Shown: piece by piece, positions 1-7,365 of the stretch | How positions within the stretch are numbered: the first letter of the stretch is position 1 | Layout: the number at the start of each line of letters is the position of its first letter | Assembly (NCBI RefSeq): GCF_002995745.1 | Contig: NZ_PVXQ01000001.1 | Coordinates: 62,001-126,000 of the forward strand | Direction: 5' to 3' | Length of the DNA: 64,000 nt | From: Clostridium vincentii | GTDB taxonomy: Bacteria > Bacillota > Clostridia > Clostridiales > Clostridiaceae | Notes under the pieces: generated by a model | Told to the model about the DNA's origin: nothing | Seen by the model: only the letters and a program-made list of their open reading frames with translations | The model's database searches: none | Program-made: the position numbers and the translations under genes

Positions 1-881
1 CCAGCAGTTGGTTTCCAACCTACAAGTACTGGTTCATGAGTATATTGATAATCACATCGTCCGAGTACTGGTGAATTTTTTATCCAAATACAAGTTTGAT
101 GACAAAAGAATCCTGCATCCTTAAAAGCTATTCTGAAATTAACTGTTTCCTTGTCAGCATGGAATACATAAATTGACCCACCATCTGCAAGACTTTCATA
201 CATACCTTTATAAGCATCAAGAAGAAATTCATAAAACTTTTCATCTTCCATATTATCATTTTGAATTGTTCCTGCTGTTCCTTCATATGCCACATTATAT
301 GGGGGATCTGTTACCACTAGATTTGCCTTTTTCCCTTCCATTAAAACTTCATAAGTTTCAAGTTTTGTACTGTCCCCACAGATTAAACGATGTCTTCCTA
401 AAAGCCAAATATCTCTCTGTTTTGTAATTGGAGTTTCAGGTAGAGGCTCATCAAATCCATCTTCTTTAACACCTTTAGGGTAAAGTTCATTAAACAGAGC
501 ATCAATCTCTGGGGGATCAAATCCTGTAAATGCTATATCGTAGTCTAAAGATTGCAAATCCTTTATAAGATCAGCAAGCAATTCTTTATTCCACTCACCA
601 CTAATTTTATTAAGGGCAATGTTTAATGCCTTTTCTTTTGTTTTATCAACATCAACAATTACACAATCAATTTCAGTGACTCCGAGTGTCTTCAATACTG
701 ATATTCTCTGATGACCACCTATAACTGTTAAATCCTTATTAATTATTACTGGATCAACATATCCAAACTCATTAATACTATTTTTGATTTTCTCAAACTC
801 ACTATCACCAGGCTTTAGCTTTTTCCTTGGATTATATTCAGCCGGTATAAGTGAATCTATCTGTAACTTCTTAAATTCCAT
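1..881 (-). CDS. ParB-like / DNA adenine or cytosine-N4 methyltransferase (3' end outside window)
   Basis: I translated the minus strand from an ATG at 881; the frame stays open to position 1, so the C-terminus is missing. The first ~90 residues are a ParB/Srx-type domain (IPAEYNPRK, then VIGGHQR). An amino-methyltransferase domain follows with the catalytic motif DPPYNVAYEG. This architecture is common in phages, just before terminase, where it modifies phage DNA. A run of six G residues gives a ribosome site about 6 nt before this ATG; an in-frame ATG at 887 is too close to it. The gene overlaps the end of the upstream zinc-finger gene, so they are probably co-transcribed. Target base and specificity cannot be read. 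Confidence 0.85.
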   Translation of the reverse strand, partial: MEFKKLQIDSLIPAEYNPRKKLKPGDSEFEKIKNSINEFGYVDPVIINKDLTVIGGHQRISVLKTLGVTEIDCVIVDVDKTKEKALNIALNKISGEWNKELLADLIKDLQSLDYDIAFTGFDPPEIDALFNELYPKGVKEDGFDEPLPETPITKQRDIWLLGRHRLICGDSTKLETYEVLMEGKKANLVVTDPPYNVAYEGTAGTIQNDNMEDEKFYEFLLDAYKGMYESLADGGSIYVFHADKETVNFRIAFKDAGFFCHQTCIWIKNSPVLGRCDYQYTHEPVLVGWKPTA

Positions 882-1308
882 TTTCATCCCCCCAAAACCT
901 ATCTTTTATATAACAGTTGTGACTACAATATTTTCTTTTCTTATTTCCATAAGAACTAAATTCTTCTCCACAATATGGGCAAGTGTACTTGTAAATAGCA
1001 TCATCATTTTTCTTCCTTTCATTTGGATGCTCTCGCCACCATTTCCGCCTACAATCTCCAGAACAAAATCTCCTAGTTCTACCTTGGACTTTTTGCTTAA
1101 TTGGTTTTTCACAACAAGCACAAAATAGATTTCTTTTTATTTTTTCTTCAACATTAAGAGCAACAACACATGAGTCACCATCTAAACCATTACGCTTACA
1201 AAATCCTCTAACGCTATCCCTGGTTAATCCTAAGAGTGAAGCAATTCCTTTATATCCAGTACCTTTTAATCTTAATTCTCTTATTTTTTCTTTTTCATCA
1301 AGTGTCAT
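871..1308 (-). CDS. Small HTH plus zinc-finger phage protein
   Basis: A 145-residue protein. Residues ~1-45 look like a homeodomain-type HTH (EKEKIRELRLKGTGYKGIA), followed by two cysteine clusters (CACCEKP...CSGDC and CPYCGEEF...CSHNC) that should bind zinc. The combination suggests DNA binding. Such proteins occur in clostridial prophages beside methylase and terminase genes. I chose the ATG at 1308 because AAAGGAG lies 8 nt before it; the ATG 18 nt upstream has no good site. It overlaps the downstream methylase gene by 11 nt. The function is unknown; a late-gene or packaging regulator is only a guess. Confidence 0.7.
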   Translation of the reverse strand: MTLDEKEKIRELRLKGTGYKGIASLLGLTRDSVRGFCKRNGLDGDSCVVALNVEEKIKRNLFCACCEKPIKQKVQGRTRRFCSGDCRRKWWREHPNERKKNDDAIYKYTCPYCGEEFSSYGNKKRKYCSHNCYIKDRFWGDENGI

Positions 1309-1404
1309 GTGAGTTACTCCTTTCATAAACTTTTACGCAATAAAAAAGTAACCACAAACACTTGTAGCTACTTAATTTGAACTTTCTATTATGCGATTTT
1401 ATAG

Positions 1405-1496
1405 TACCCCCCCTTACGTAATTCTGCGAAAATTCACGCGACAGGGGGCGGCGGTCATCTGCATGTCCTCTTTAGGGATTCTGGACCCCCTACCCG
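1405..1496. other. GC-rich intergenic patch, possible cos/packaging site
   Basis: Between the HNH gene and the zinc-finger gene is a non-coding patch that is far richer in G+C than the surrounding DNA. It has a run of seven C at 1407-1413, a central TTCTGCGAAAATTCACGCG, then CAGGGGGCGGCGG. The C-run and G-run could pair. In many Gram-positive phages with HNH endonucleases the cos site lies beside the HNH and terminase genes. The position fits, but no cleavage site can be shown from sequence alone. Confidence 0.35.
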
Positions 1497-1497
1497 G

Positions 1498-1851
1498 TCA
1501 AAATGTATATTCTTTATATCTATCTTTAGTCATGGTTTTAGTGTCATGACAACTCTTACATAATGATTGCCAGTTGCTCTCATCCCAAAACAATATTTTG
1601 TCACCTCTATGCGGTTTGATATGGTCAACAACATTTGCTTTTGTTATCCTACCCAGCTGATTACATCTAACACACAAAGGATTGGCTTTTAAAAATCTAC
1701 TCCTAGCTGTTCTCCACCTGCTACCATACCCACGACCCGTTGCATTCGTTCTGTCCTTGGCATGAAGTCCCTTGTGTTCATCGCAATAGCTACCATCAGT
1801 TAACTTTGGACAGCCTTGATGCTTACATGGTTTTAAAGGTTTCCTTGGCAC
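1498..1851 (-). CDS. Phage HNH endonuclease
   Basis: A protein of about 117 residues with the HNH fold: zinc ligands CVRCNQLG and CKSCHD, and the catalytic core VVDHIKPHRG followed by NWQSLCKSCH. An N-terminal cysteine/histidine patch (CKHQGC...CDEH) is typical of the phage subgroup found next to terminase. In HK97-like phages such enzymes work with terminase in DNA packaging. Start choice: GTG at 1851 has GGAAGG about 8 nt upstream; GTG at 1860 touches it. The GC-rich candidate cos patch lies immediately downstream. Confidence 0.88.
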   Translation of the reverse strand: MPRKPLKPCKHQGCPKLTDGSYCDEHKGLHAKDRTNATGRGYGSRWRTARSRFLKANPLCVRCNQLGRITKANVVDHIKPHRGDKILFWDESNWQSLCKSCHDTKTMTKDRYKEYTF

Positions 1852-1929
1852 ACTTCTCACCTTCCTTTGGGCATAAGAAAAGCACCTACCGTTTCCACAG
1901 CAAATGCTTCAAACTATACTTTCTATAAT

Positions 1930-1966
1930 ATTATATTAACACAGCCTAGAGTAACAAAGGTAACAA
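1930..1966 (-). promoter_or_regulatory. Candidate promoter with direct repeats ahead of HNH
   Basis: On the minus strand, TTGTTA (1957-1952) and TATAAT (1935-1930) are separated by 16 nt. The sequence TTGTTAC-CT-TTGTTAC forms a direct repeat with a 9-nt period whose second copy covers the -35 box, as expected for an activator or repressor site. It lies just after the DUF1492-like regulator gene, so it could drive the HNH/packaging operon under that regulator. Confidence 0.5.
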
Positions 1967-1968
1967 CT

Positions 1969-2364
1969 TTAGTTTTTCTTTAAGAATCTACTCTCCATCA
2001 TTTGAACACTCTTATCACTATTACCTCCTCCAATGCTCGCTGCTACCTGATGCCAACCTAAGCCATTGATATGTCTAAGACTTAGGATCATCCTCAATTG
2101 ACTATCCTCAATACTTTCTATAAACCTGTTCAGCCTGTTAAGTTCATAGAAGCACTTCTTGAGGTTTAAGTCTAATAGTTCCTTAAGATCCGCAATCTCT
2201 GCCGCATACTTACCAACTTTATCTGAAACACCACTTGCGTGTGGCATCCCTGTTATTACAGAAGATGTAGAGGTGGCAATACACTCAAGTTCTGCTATTC
2301 TATTTTTTAGTTGCTCAATTTCTCGATTAAGATAATATAGCTGCGATAATTCTTGCTTAGTCAT
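1969..2364 (-). CDS. DUF1492/RinA-like phage regulator
   Basis: A 131-residue protein: an N-terminal coiled coil (YYLNREIEQLKNRIAELE), a segment ITGMPHASGVSDKVGKYA, then a C-terminal HTH resembling sigma region 4 (SLRHINGLGWHQVAASIGGG). The layout matches the DUF1492/RinA/ArpU group of phage late-gene activators. Its position at the end of the replication module, just before HNH and packaging genes, supports that role by inference. The start at 2364 is preferred because AGAGGTGG lies 6 nt upstream. An in-frame ATG at 2385 lacks a good site. It overlaps the small upstream gene by 8 nt. Confidence 0.7.
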   Translation of the reverse strand: MTKQELSQLYYLNREIEQLKNRIAELECIATSTSSVITGMPHASGVSDKVGKYAAEIADLKELLDLNLKKCFYELNRLNRFIESIEDSQLRMILSLRHINGLGWHQVAASIGGGNSDKSVQMMESRFLKKN

Positions 2365-2515
2365 TAATGCCACCTCTTTCCTCAATAGTTTTTCTTAGAT
2401 AGAAAACAGCATAGTAGATGAAACCTAGATCCTTCGATGGAACTATTAAACTTTCTAAATATGCTATTGTTAGCAACAGCATTTTCGTATCTTTTCCTTT
2501 ATCTGTTTTTGTCAT
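2357..2515 (-). CDS. Small conserved phage protein (52 aa)
   Basis: A 52-codon frame (begins MTKTDKGKDTKMLLLTIAYL, ends RKTIEERGGIND) with a strong ribosome site (GGTGGAG, 3 nt before ATG). It overlaps the SNF2 helicase end by 17 nt and the DUF1492-like start by 8 nt, which is the pattern of a translationally coupled phage operon. There is no recognised domain; it is predicted to be mostly helical. Function unknown. Confidence 0.65.
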   Translation of the reverse strand: MTKTDKGKDTKMLLLTIAYLESLIVPSKDLGFIYYAVFYLRKTIEERGGIND

Positions 2516-3860
2516 AAGCTCCACCCCCAATTCTTGCTTTCACTGCATTAATTAAAGCATCTTGACCTATTCGTTTTTTCTGAAGAGCCTTCATAACTTG
2601 CTCATCGATAGTTCCTTTAGAAACGATATGATGAATAACAACAGTTTCTTTTTGCCCTTGACGCCAGAGCCTTGCATTAGCTTGTTGGTAAAGTTCAAGG
2701 CTCCAAGTAAGACCAAACCATATAACCGTTGAACCACCTGCTTGAAGGTTAAGCCCATGACCAGTAGATGCAGGGTGCGCAATAGCAATGTTGATTTCAC
2801 CATTATTCCATTTTGAAATATCCTCACTTGTTAATATTGCAGTTACCTTAAACTTCTCTGATATTCTTTCTTTATCATGTTTGTAAGCATAAAAGATAAG
2901 TACAGGTTTTCCATTAGCTGCTTCAATTAAATCTTCTAATGCTTCAAGCTTTTTACTATGAATAATCTTTACTGCTTTAAATTCATCGTAGACAGCACCA
3001 TTTGCCATTTGAAGTAATTTATTTGAAAGAGCTGCTGCATTTACTGCATCAATATCTCCATCAGCAAATGGAAGAAGCATTTCACTCTCAAGCTTTTTAT
3101 AAAGTGCCTCTTCCTTCTCTGACATTTGGACTTCTACAAAATTATCAATTCTATCTGGCATTTTCAAATAATCACAAGCTTTCATGCTAACGCAGATGTC
3201 GGATATTTTGTTATAAATTAAATCCTCTGCACCATCCCTTAATTTATAGCTGAAGATTACTTGCTGATTACGTTTATCTGGCACAAAATACTCATTTCGA
3301 TAGCTACCAATAAATCGCCCTAGTCTTTGACCCATATCAAGTAGATTTATCTCACTCCATAAATCAAGTAAGCTATTTGGTGCTGGTGTTCCTGTAAGTC
3401 CAACTATTCTTTTTACCTGTGGCCTGGCTTTACGAAGTGCCTTGAACCTTTTAGCAGTAGGTGATTTGAAACTTGATAACTCATCAATGACTACCATATC
3501 AAAATCCAATTTATAATTAGTACATAACCACTCTACATTTTCACGATTGATAATATAAATGTCAGCTTTTCGTGCTAGAGCGATTCTTCGTTCCTTTTCA
3601 GGCCCTAATACCTTTGAAATCCTAAGTCCCTTTAAATGCTCCCACTTTTCACACTCTTTACCCCAAGTGTCCTGTGCCACTCTAAGTGGAGCAATTACTA
3701 AAACCTTGGCAACATCAAAATAATCATACATAAGATTATCAATTGCGGTTAAAGTTATAACTGTTTTTCCAAGACCCATATCTAGCATCAACCCACAAGC
3801 AGGGTGCTTAATGATAAATTCCTCTGCATAATTTTGATATTCATGTGCCACATATTTCAT
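2499..3860 (-). CDS. SNF2-family DEAD/DEAH helicase, phage
   Basis: A 453-residue superfamily 2 ATPase. Motif I is MLDMGLGKTVITL near residue 30, motif II is VVIDELSSFK (DELS in place of DEAH), motif III is GLTGTPAPN. The C-terminal RecA lobe has HGLNLQAGGSTVIW and the arginine-finger motif QANARLWRQGQ. Such helicases are standard in the clostridial/streptococcal phage replication cassette next to VRR-NUC. The start at 3860 has GGAGGGG 6 nt upstream; a start 15 nt earlier would overlap VRR-NUC further. It probably acts in phage DNA replication or recombination. Confidence 0.93.
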   Translation of the reverse strand: MKYVAHEYQNYAEEFIIKHPACGLMLDMGLGKTVITLTAIDNLMYDYFDVAKVLVIAPLRVAQDTWGKECEKWEHLKGLRISKVLGPEKERRIALARKADIYIINRENVEWLCTNYKLDFDMVVIDELSSFKSPTAKRFKALRKARPQVKRIVGLTGTPAPNSLLDLWSEINLLDMGQRLGRFIGSYRNEYFVPDKRNQQVIFSYKLRDGAEDLIYNKISDICVSMKACDYLKMPDRIDNFVEVQMSEKEEALYKKLESEMLLPFADGDIDAVNAAALSNKLLQMANGAVYDEFKAVKIIHSKKLEALEDLIEAANGKPVLIFYAYKHDKERISEKFKVTAILTSEDISKWNNGEINIAIAHPASTGHGLNLQAGGSTVIWFGLTWSLELYQQANARLWRQGQKETVVIHHIVSKGTIDEQVMKALQKKRIGQDALINAVKARIGGGAYDKNR

Positions 3861-4122
3861 CAAGCACCCCTCCAATCTGCTCCTTTTTATCTATGCAATA
3901 TACTAAAAATCCTAATGCTTCTAATTGTCTTTTTCTCTTTATTTGAAGTGGTCGCATTTGCTTTCCAGGAGCTTTAAGCTCAATAAAAGCTATCCTTCCA
4001 CAATTCATAAGTACCAATCTATCTGGAACGCCCGACATTCCAGGCGATATAAACTTAAGTGCAATACCACCACGTTTCTTTACTTCAAATATTAATGTTT
4101 TTTCAACTTCACTTTCTCGCAT
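3841..4122 (-). CDS. VRR-NUC domain nuclease
   Basis: A 93-residue single-domain protein. The VRR-NUC (PD-(D/E)XK-type) signature is clear: an N-terminal glutamate helix (ESEVEKTLIFEVKKRGG), GVPDRLVLM with the catalytic Asp, and FIELKAPGK with the E-x-K pair. Stand-alone phage copies are thought to be structure-specific nucleases, perhaps resolving branched DNA. It overlaps the start of the SNF2 helicase by 20 nt, so the two are likely made together. AAAGGAG lies 6 nt before the ATG. Confidence 0.92.
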   Translation of the reverse strand: MRESEVEKTLIFEVKKRGGIALKFISPGMSGVPDRLVLMNCGRIAFIELKAPGKQMRPLQIKRKRQLEALGFLVYCIDKKEQIGGVLDEICGT

Positions 4123-4138
4123 TTTTGCTCCTTTCTTG

Positions 4139-4356
4139 TGGTTGCCAATTAGCCCTTAATTCCCTTGCGCGCTATATGTATGTGTAGCGGGCTATCTCTC
4201 TCTTATATACTACTTAATTAAATCTAATATATTATATAAGCAACCATAGCAATAGAGTGAGATAAACCCTTGTCACATAACACTTCTGTTAGTTGCCTAA
4301 TTAGTTGCTGAACTCTAATATAAAGGCAATTGGCAACTACTAAAAGTGGTTGCTTA
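4139..4356. other. Candidate phage replication origin: GCAAC repeats around an AT-rich core
   Basis: In the gap between VRR-NUC and the primase/helicase gene the short motif GCAAC/GTTGC recurs at 4141, 4240, 4292, 4304, 4332 and 4348. The copies flank an almost pure A+T stretch at about 4200-4240. Repeats bracketing an AT-rich unwinding region beside the primase/helicase gene is the design of SaPI-type origins. No ORF or terminator explains the repeats. Origin function is inference. Confidence 0.45.
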
Positions 4357-4371
4357 GTTTCCGTAAGTTTC

Positions 4372-6741
4372 TTATCCCCTATCTTTTTCGGCAACCCTGG
4401 CATAACCTACTACTACTCCATAAAGTGGAAACTTAATTTTAGAATCAGATTTTTTCCACCCATCAATTCTAGCCATAATGGTAGCAACTTCATTTGCATC
4501 TTGTCGCTTTAGATTGGCTCTTTCTTTTTCAAAACACTCACACCATATTTCCATATTACAAAGACGCTCACGCCTAATAGTACCAATAGCTGTAGATCCA
4601 AAGTCACCACCATTTAAAAAGTTTCTTCTTTCATAAAGACTCATAGAACTCCATTTCTCTGGTAGTAATTTTTCTAGATATTCACGTACCACACCTTCAC
4701 GATCATCAGTTTCCATGGCTTCACGTTGTTCTTTTACTGCGAGCATTGATAATCTGTCATCTAAGAATAATGTTTCTTTTGCTTTGTAGTAAACCAAAAC
4801 CTCTGCCCATATTTGCTGAACATCTTCATTTTTAATTGTCCACGAAGCCTTTCCTCCGTCACCAGGAGTTTTCACTGGCCAAAACCTACGATTCCCAGTA
4901 GTATCACGCAAATACCCATTTTCAGCATTTGTTGTTCCTATAAATATGCATTGCCTTGGATGAGGTGTCGCTCTCCTTCCAAAACTAGCTCTGTATATAT
5001 CATTTTGCCTGGATAAAAAACTACGTAATGTTTCAACTTCAGCTTTTCTAAGACCTGCAAGTTCACCAATTTCTAAAATCCAGTATCCTTGCAATTTTTC
5101 TGCTGCAGTTTTATCTTTAGTATCGGATAAATGCAAACTGTCAGAAAACCATTCTCCGCACAACTTTGATATAAGAGTACTCTTTCCAATTCCTTGTGGC
5201 CCATTAAGAACAAGCATGGTATCAAATTTACACCCTGGTATTAGCACTCTTGCTATAGCTGCACACAAAAGTTTTCTTGTTACTGCTCTAATATATTCAT
5301 TATCTGTTGCTCCAAGGTAATCAATAAGTAGGGTGTCCACTCTTTGAACTTCATCCCACTCAGGAAGCTTATCTAAAAACTCCCTAATTGGATGGTAGGA
5401 ACGATCATCAGTTACTTTTGTTACAGCAATCTCATAATTTCTTGCTGAAAATGTTCCATAGGTTAAATCAATATAGCTAATAAGCTGTGCATCATCTGCA
5501 TCACGCCAAAACTTACTGGGGTGCTGCCATGGAACTTCACCTTTTATCTCCATACCATCACTAAGCTGATTGAACCCAATAGATTTTAGCTTTAGGTCAC
5601 TTTGAAGAATGGTAATTAAATTCTTTAGAATGTTAAGAACCTCACCATTTTTTCCAACCTCAAGCCTGTTCTGCCACTCCTCATCATCGCCTACTGATTC
5701 AAACTCCATACTTGCTTGCTGCATACGTTCCTGTGCCAATTGTTTTTTAACATTATCATCAGCCATGCATAACTCTTGCATAGCTTTATATGAAGGTAAT
5801 TTAGATGGGGTGGCATCCTCCTCCGCTTTACCATCTAGTTCTCCAAACTCATGAATCCTCACTAGATCAAAAGCGTTACATAATTTACTACAAGCTGGAT
5901 CTGTAGCATGATGCGAAAAAGCAAACTTGTCATCATATAGGAGGACACCTGCTGTTGAGTCGGCTGGGATATAGTCGTATCTGCCTTCAAGTAAACTTGG
6001 TTTATATACGTCTGATAAAAATCCATCCATTGCATCCTGAATGGAGTAGGCTCTACAAAATGCACCTATCACTCCAGGCTTTTCGAGTGGATTAGCTTGC
6101 TTTGAAATGCTATGTTTTACAAGGCTTGTCTGCCTTGAGGATACAGGCCATTTGCTAGTATCCTGCCAATCTTTATACCTTGAAAGCACTTTTTCAGGAT
6201 CTAAAAATATACCATCTTGCTTTTCAAAAATAATTTCTCCATCACTTGAGGTGCTTGGCCAATACATTAACCTTGTTGGTTCATAGGTTGTATCATCAAA
6301 CTGTTCAATTCCTATGTCCTCTGCAACTTTTCTAGCTACAGCTGTATATTCATCTGCAGTAACATTCCTTGATAAAGGGATAATTAATCTAAGTCTTGGC
6401 TTTTCATTTGTGTGTTTATGAGTGGAATAGATGCAGCAGGTGAAGTCATAAAAGAGAGTGATTTGTTCCCATACATCGACTGACGCATAATCCATATCTA
6501 ACGTAAGCATTGAGCGACTTTCAACAAATCCTGTTTTACGCTTACCATCTTTAAGTTGACCTGCAACAAATCCCCCTACATCTTTAATTTCGTCTTGTTT
6601 AGGTTTTGATAGTTTTTTGTATTCTTCTATACTTTCAGCAGTTCTTATTGTTGATTTAAGTTTCTCTGAAAATTCATCCCAAGAAATATTTATAGCTTTC
6701 CAATACTTTGAAGTTCTACTATTTGCTACAGATATTATCAC
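4372..6741 (-). CDS. VapE-type primase/helicase (virulence-associated E)
   Basis: A 789-residue protein. The N-terminal ~300 residues resemble an archaeo-eukaryotic-type primase (SMLTLDMDYASVDVW, then STHKHTNEKPRLRLIIP). The C-terminal half is the VapE/D5-like ATPase: Walker A LVLNGPQGIGKSTLISKL, Walker B region ILEIGELAGLR, and FIGTTNAENGYLRD. It should prime and unwind phage DNA at the origin; the repeat-rich gap directly after it may be that origin. The start is GTG at 6741 with AAGGAG upstream. Length and domain order are normal for this family, and no frame breaks are seen. Confidence 0.92.
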   Translation of the reverse strand: MIISVANSRTSKYWKAINISWDEFSEKLKSTIRTAESIEEYKKLSKPKQDEIKDVGGFVAGQLKDGKRKTGFVESRSMLTLDMDYASVDVWEQITLFYDFTCCIYSTHKHTNEKPRLRLIIPLSRNVTADEYTAVARKVAEDIGIEQFDDTTYEPTRLMYWPSTSSDGEIIFEKQDGIFLDPEKVLSRYKDWQDTSKWPVSSRQTSLVKHSISKQANPLEKPGVIGAFCRAYSIQDAMDGFLSDVYKPSLLEGRYDYIPADSTAGVLLYDDKFAFSHHATDPACSKLCNAFDLVRIHEFGELDGKAEEDATPSKLPSYKAMQELCMADDNVKKQLAQERMQQASMEFESVGDDEEWQNRLEVGKNGEVLNILKNLITILQSDLKLKSIGFNQLSDGMEIKGEVPWQHPSKFWRDADDAQLISYIDLTYGTFSARNYEIAVTKVTDDRSYHPIREFLDKLPEWDEVQRVDTLLIDYLGATDNEYIRAVTRKLLCAAIARVLIPGCKFDTMLVLNGPQGIGKSTLISKLCGEWFSDSLHLSDTKDKTAAEKLQGYWILEIGELAGLRKAEVETLRSFLSRQNDIYRASFGRRATPHPRQCIFIGTTNAENGYLRDTTGNRRFWPVKTPGDGGKASWTIKNEDVQQIWAEVLVYYKAKETLFLDDRLSMLAVKEQREAMETDDREGVVREYLEKLLPEKWSSMSLYERRNFLNGGDFGSTAIGTIRRERLCNMEIWCECFEKERANLKRQDANEVATIMARIDGWKKSDSKIKFPLYGVVVGYARVAEKDRG

Positions 6742-6788
6742 TTTTAATCACTCTCCTTAGGTATATATCTCCAAACAATGATTTATAA

Positions 6789-7349
6789 TTAAGCTCCCTT
6801 TTCATAAGCATCTTTTAATTCTATACATATTCTTTTAATCAACCTTGCAACATAAGATTGGCTTAAATTAAGTTTTGTTCCAATATCCTTTTGTTTCATT
6901 TCTAGCAGGTATAGCCCAAATATTTCACATTTTTTAGGTGATAGTTTTTTAGATAACTCTAAAATTTCTTTTATAGTCATTAAATTTATTGCATCGTCCA
7001 TAGTATCTTTTAATTCAGGAATTATATCTTGAAGTGTTAATACATTTTGCTCACTATAGCTACATATGACTGTTTCTATAGAAATTATCTCTGATTGCTT
7101 ATTTAGATTACGGTTTACCATCAAGATTTCATTAACCATGATTGTGCTAAAAAAAGTAGCCCACTTACTCTTATTAGGGTCAAATTTCTTAGTAGCTTTA
7201 ACAAATGCTAAATCTCCGCATCCTATAAAATCATCATATTCTAATTTAAGATTTGAGAATTTATTAGCTATATGAAACATAAGCTTTTTATTTCTTTCAT
7301 ATAAAGTATCTATATCCCCATCTATAAATAACCGCTCATTACTCACCAT
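6789..7349 (-). CDS. Phage-borne sigma-70 family sigma factor
   Basis: A 186-residue protein with sigma region 2 (LMFHIANKF, YDDFIGCGDLAFVKATKKFDP, WATFFSTIMVNEIL) and region 4 HTH (KQKDIGTKLNLSQSYVARLIKRI). There is no region 1 and only a short region 3, as in sporulation sigma factors (SigF/SigG type). Phage copies in clostridia are thought to redirect RNA polymerase to phage promoters. It lies between the polymerase and primase genes, 16 nt after the polymerase start side. A G-rich ribosome site lies 8 nt before ATG. Target promoters are unknown. Confidence 0.85.
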   Translation of the reverse strand: MVSNERLFIDGDIDTLYERNKKLMFHIANKFSNLKLEYDDFIGCGDLAFVKATKKFDPNKSKWATFFSTIMVNEILMVNRNLNKQSEIISIETVICSYSEQNVLTLQDIIPELKDTMDDAINLMTIKEILELSKKLSPKKCEIFGLYLLEMKQKDIGTKLNLSQSYVARLIKRICIELKDAYEKGA

Positions 7350-7365
7350 AGTTTATACCCCCCTC

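Noticed and set aside
6789-7349. Phage sigma factor as a host sporulation sigma factor
   Set aside because: It sits inside the phage replication operon, lacks sporulation neighbours and is shorter than SigF/SigG.
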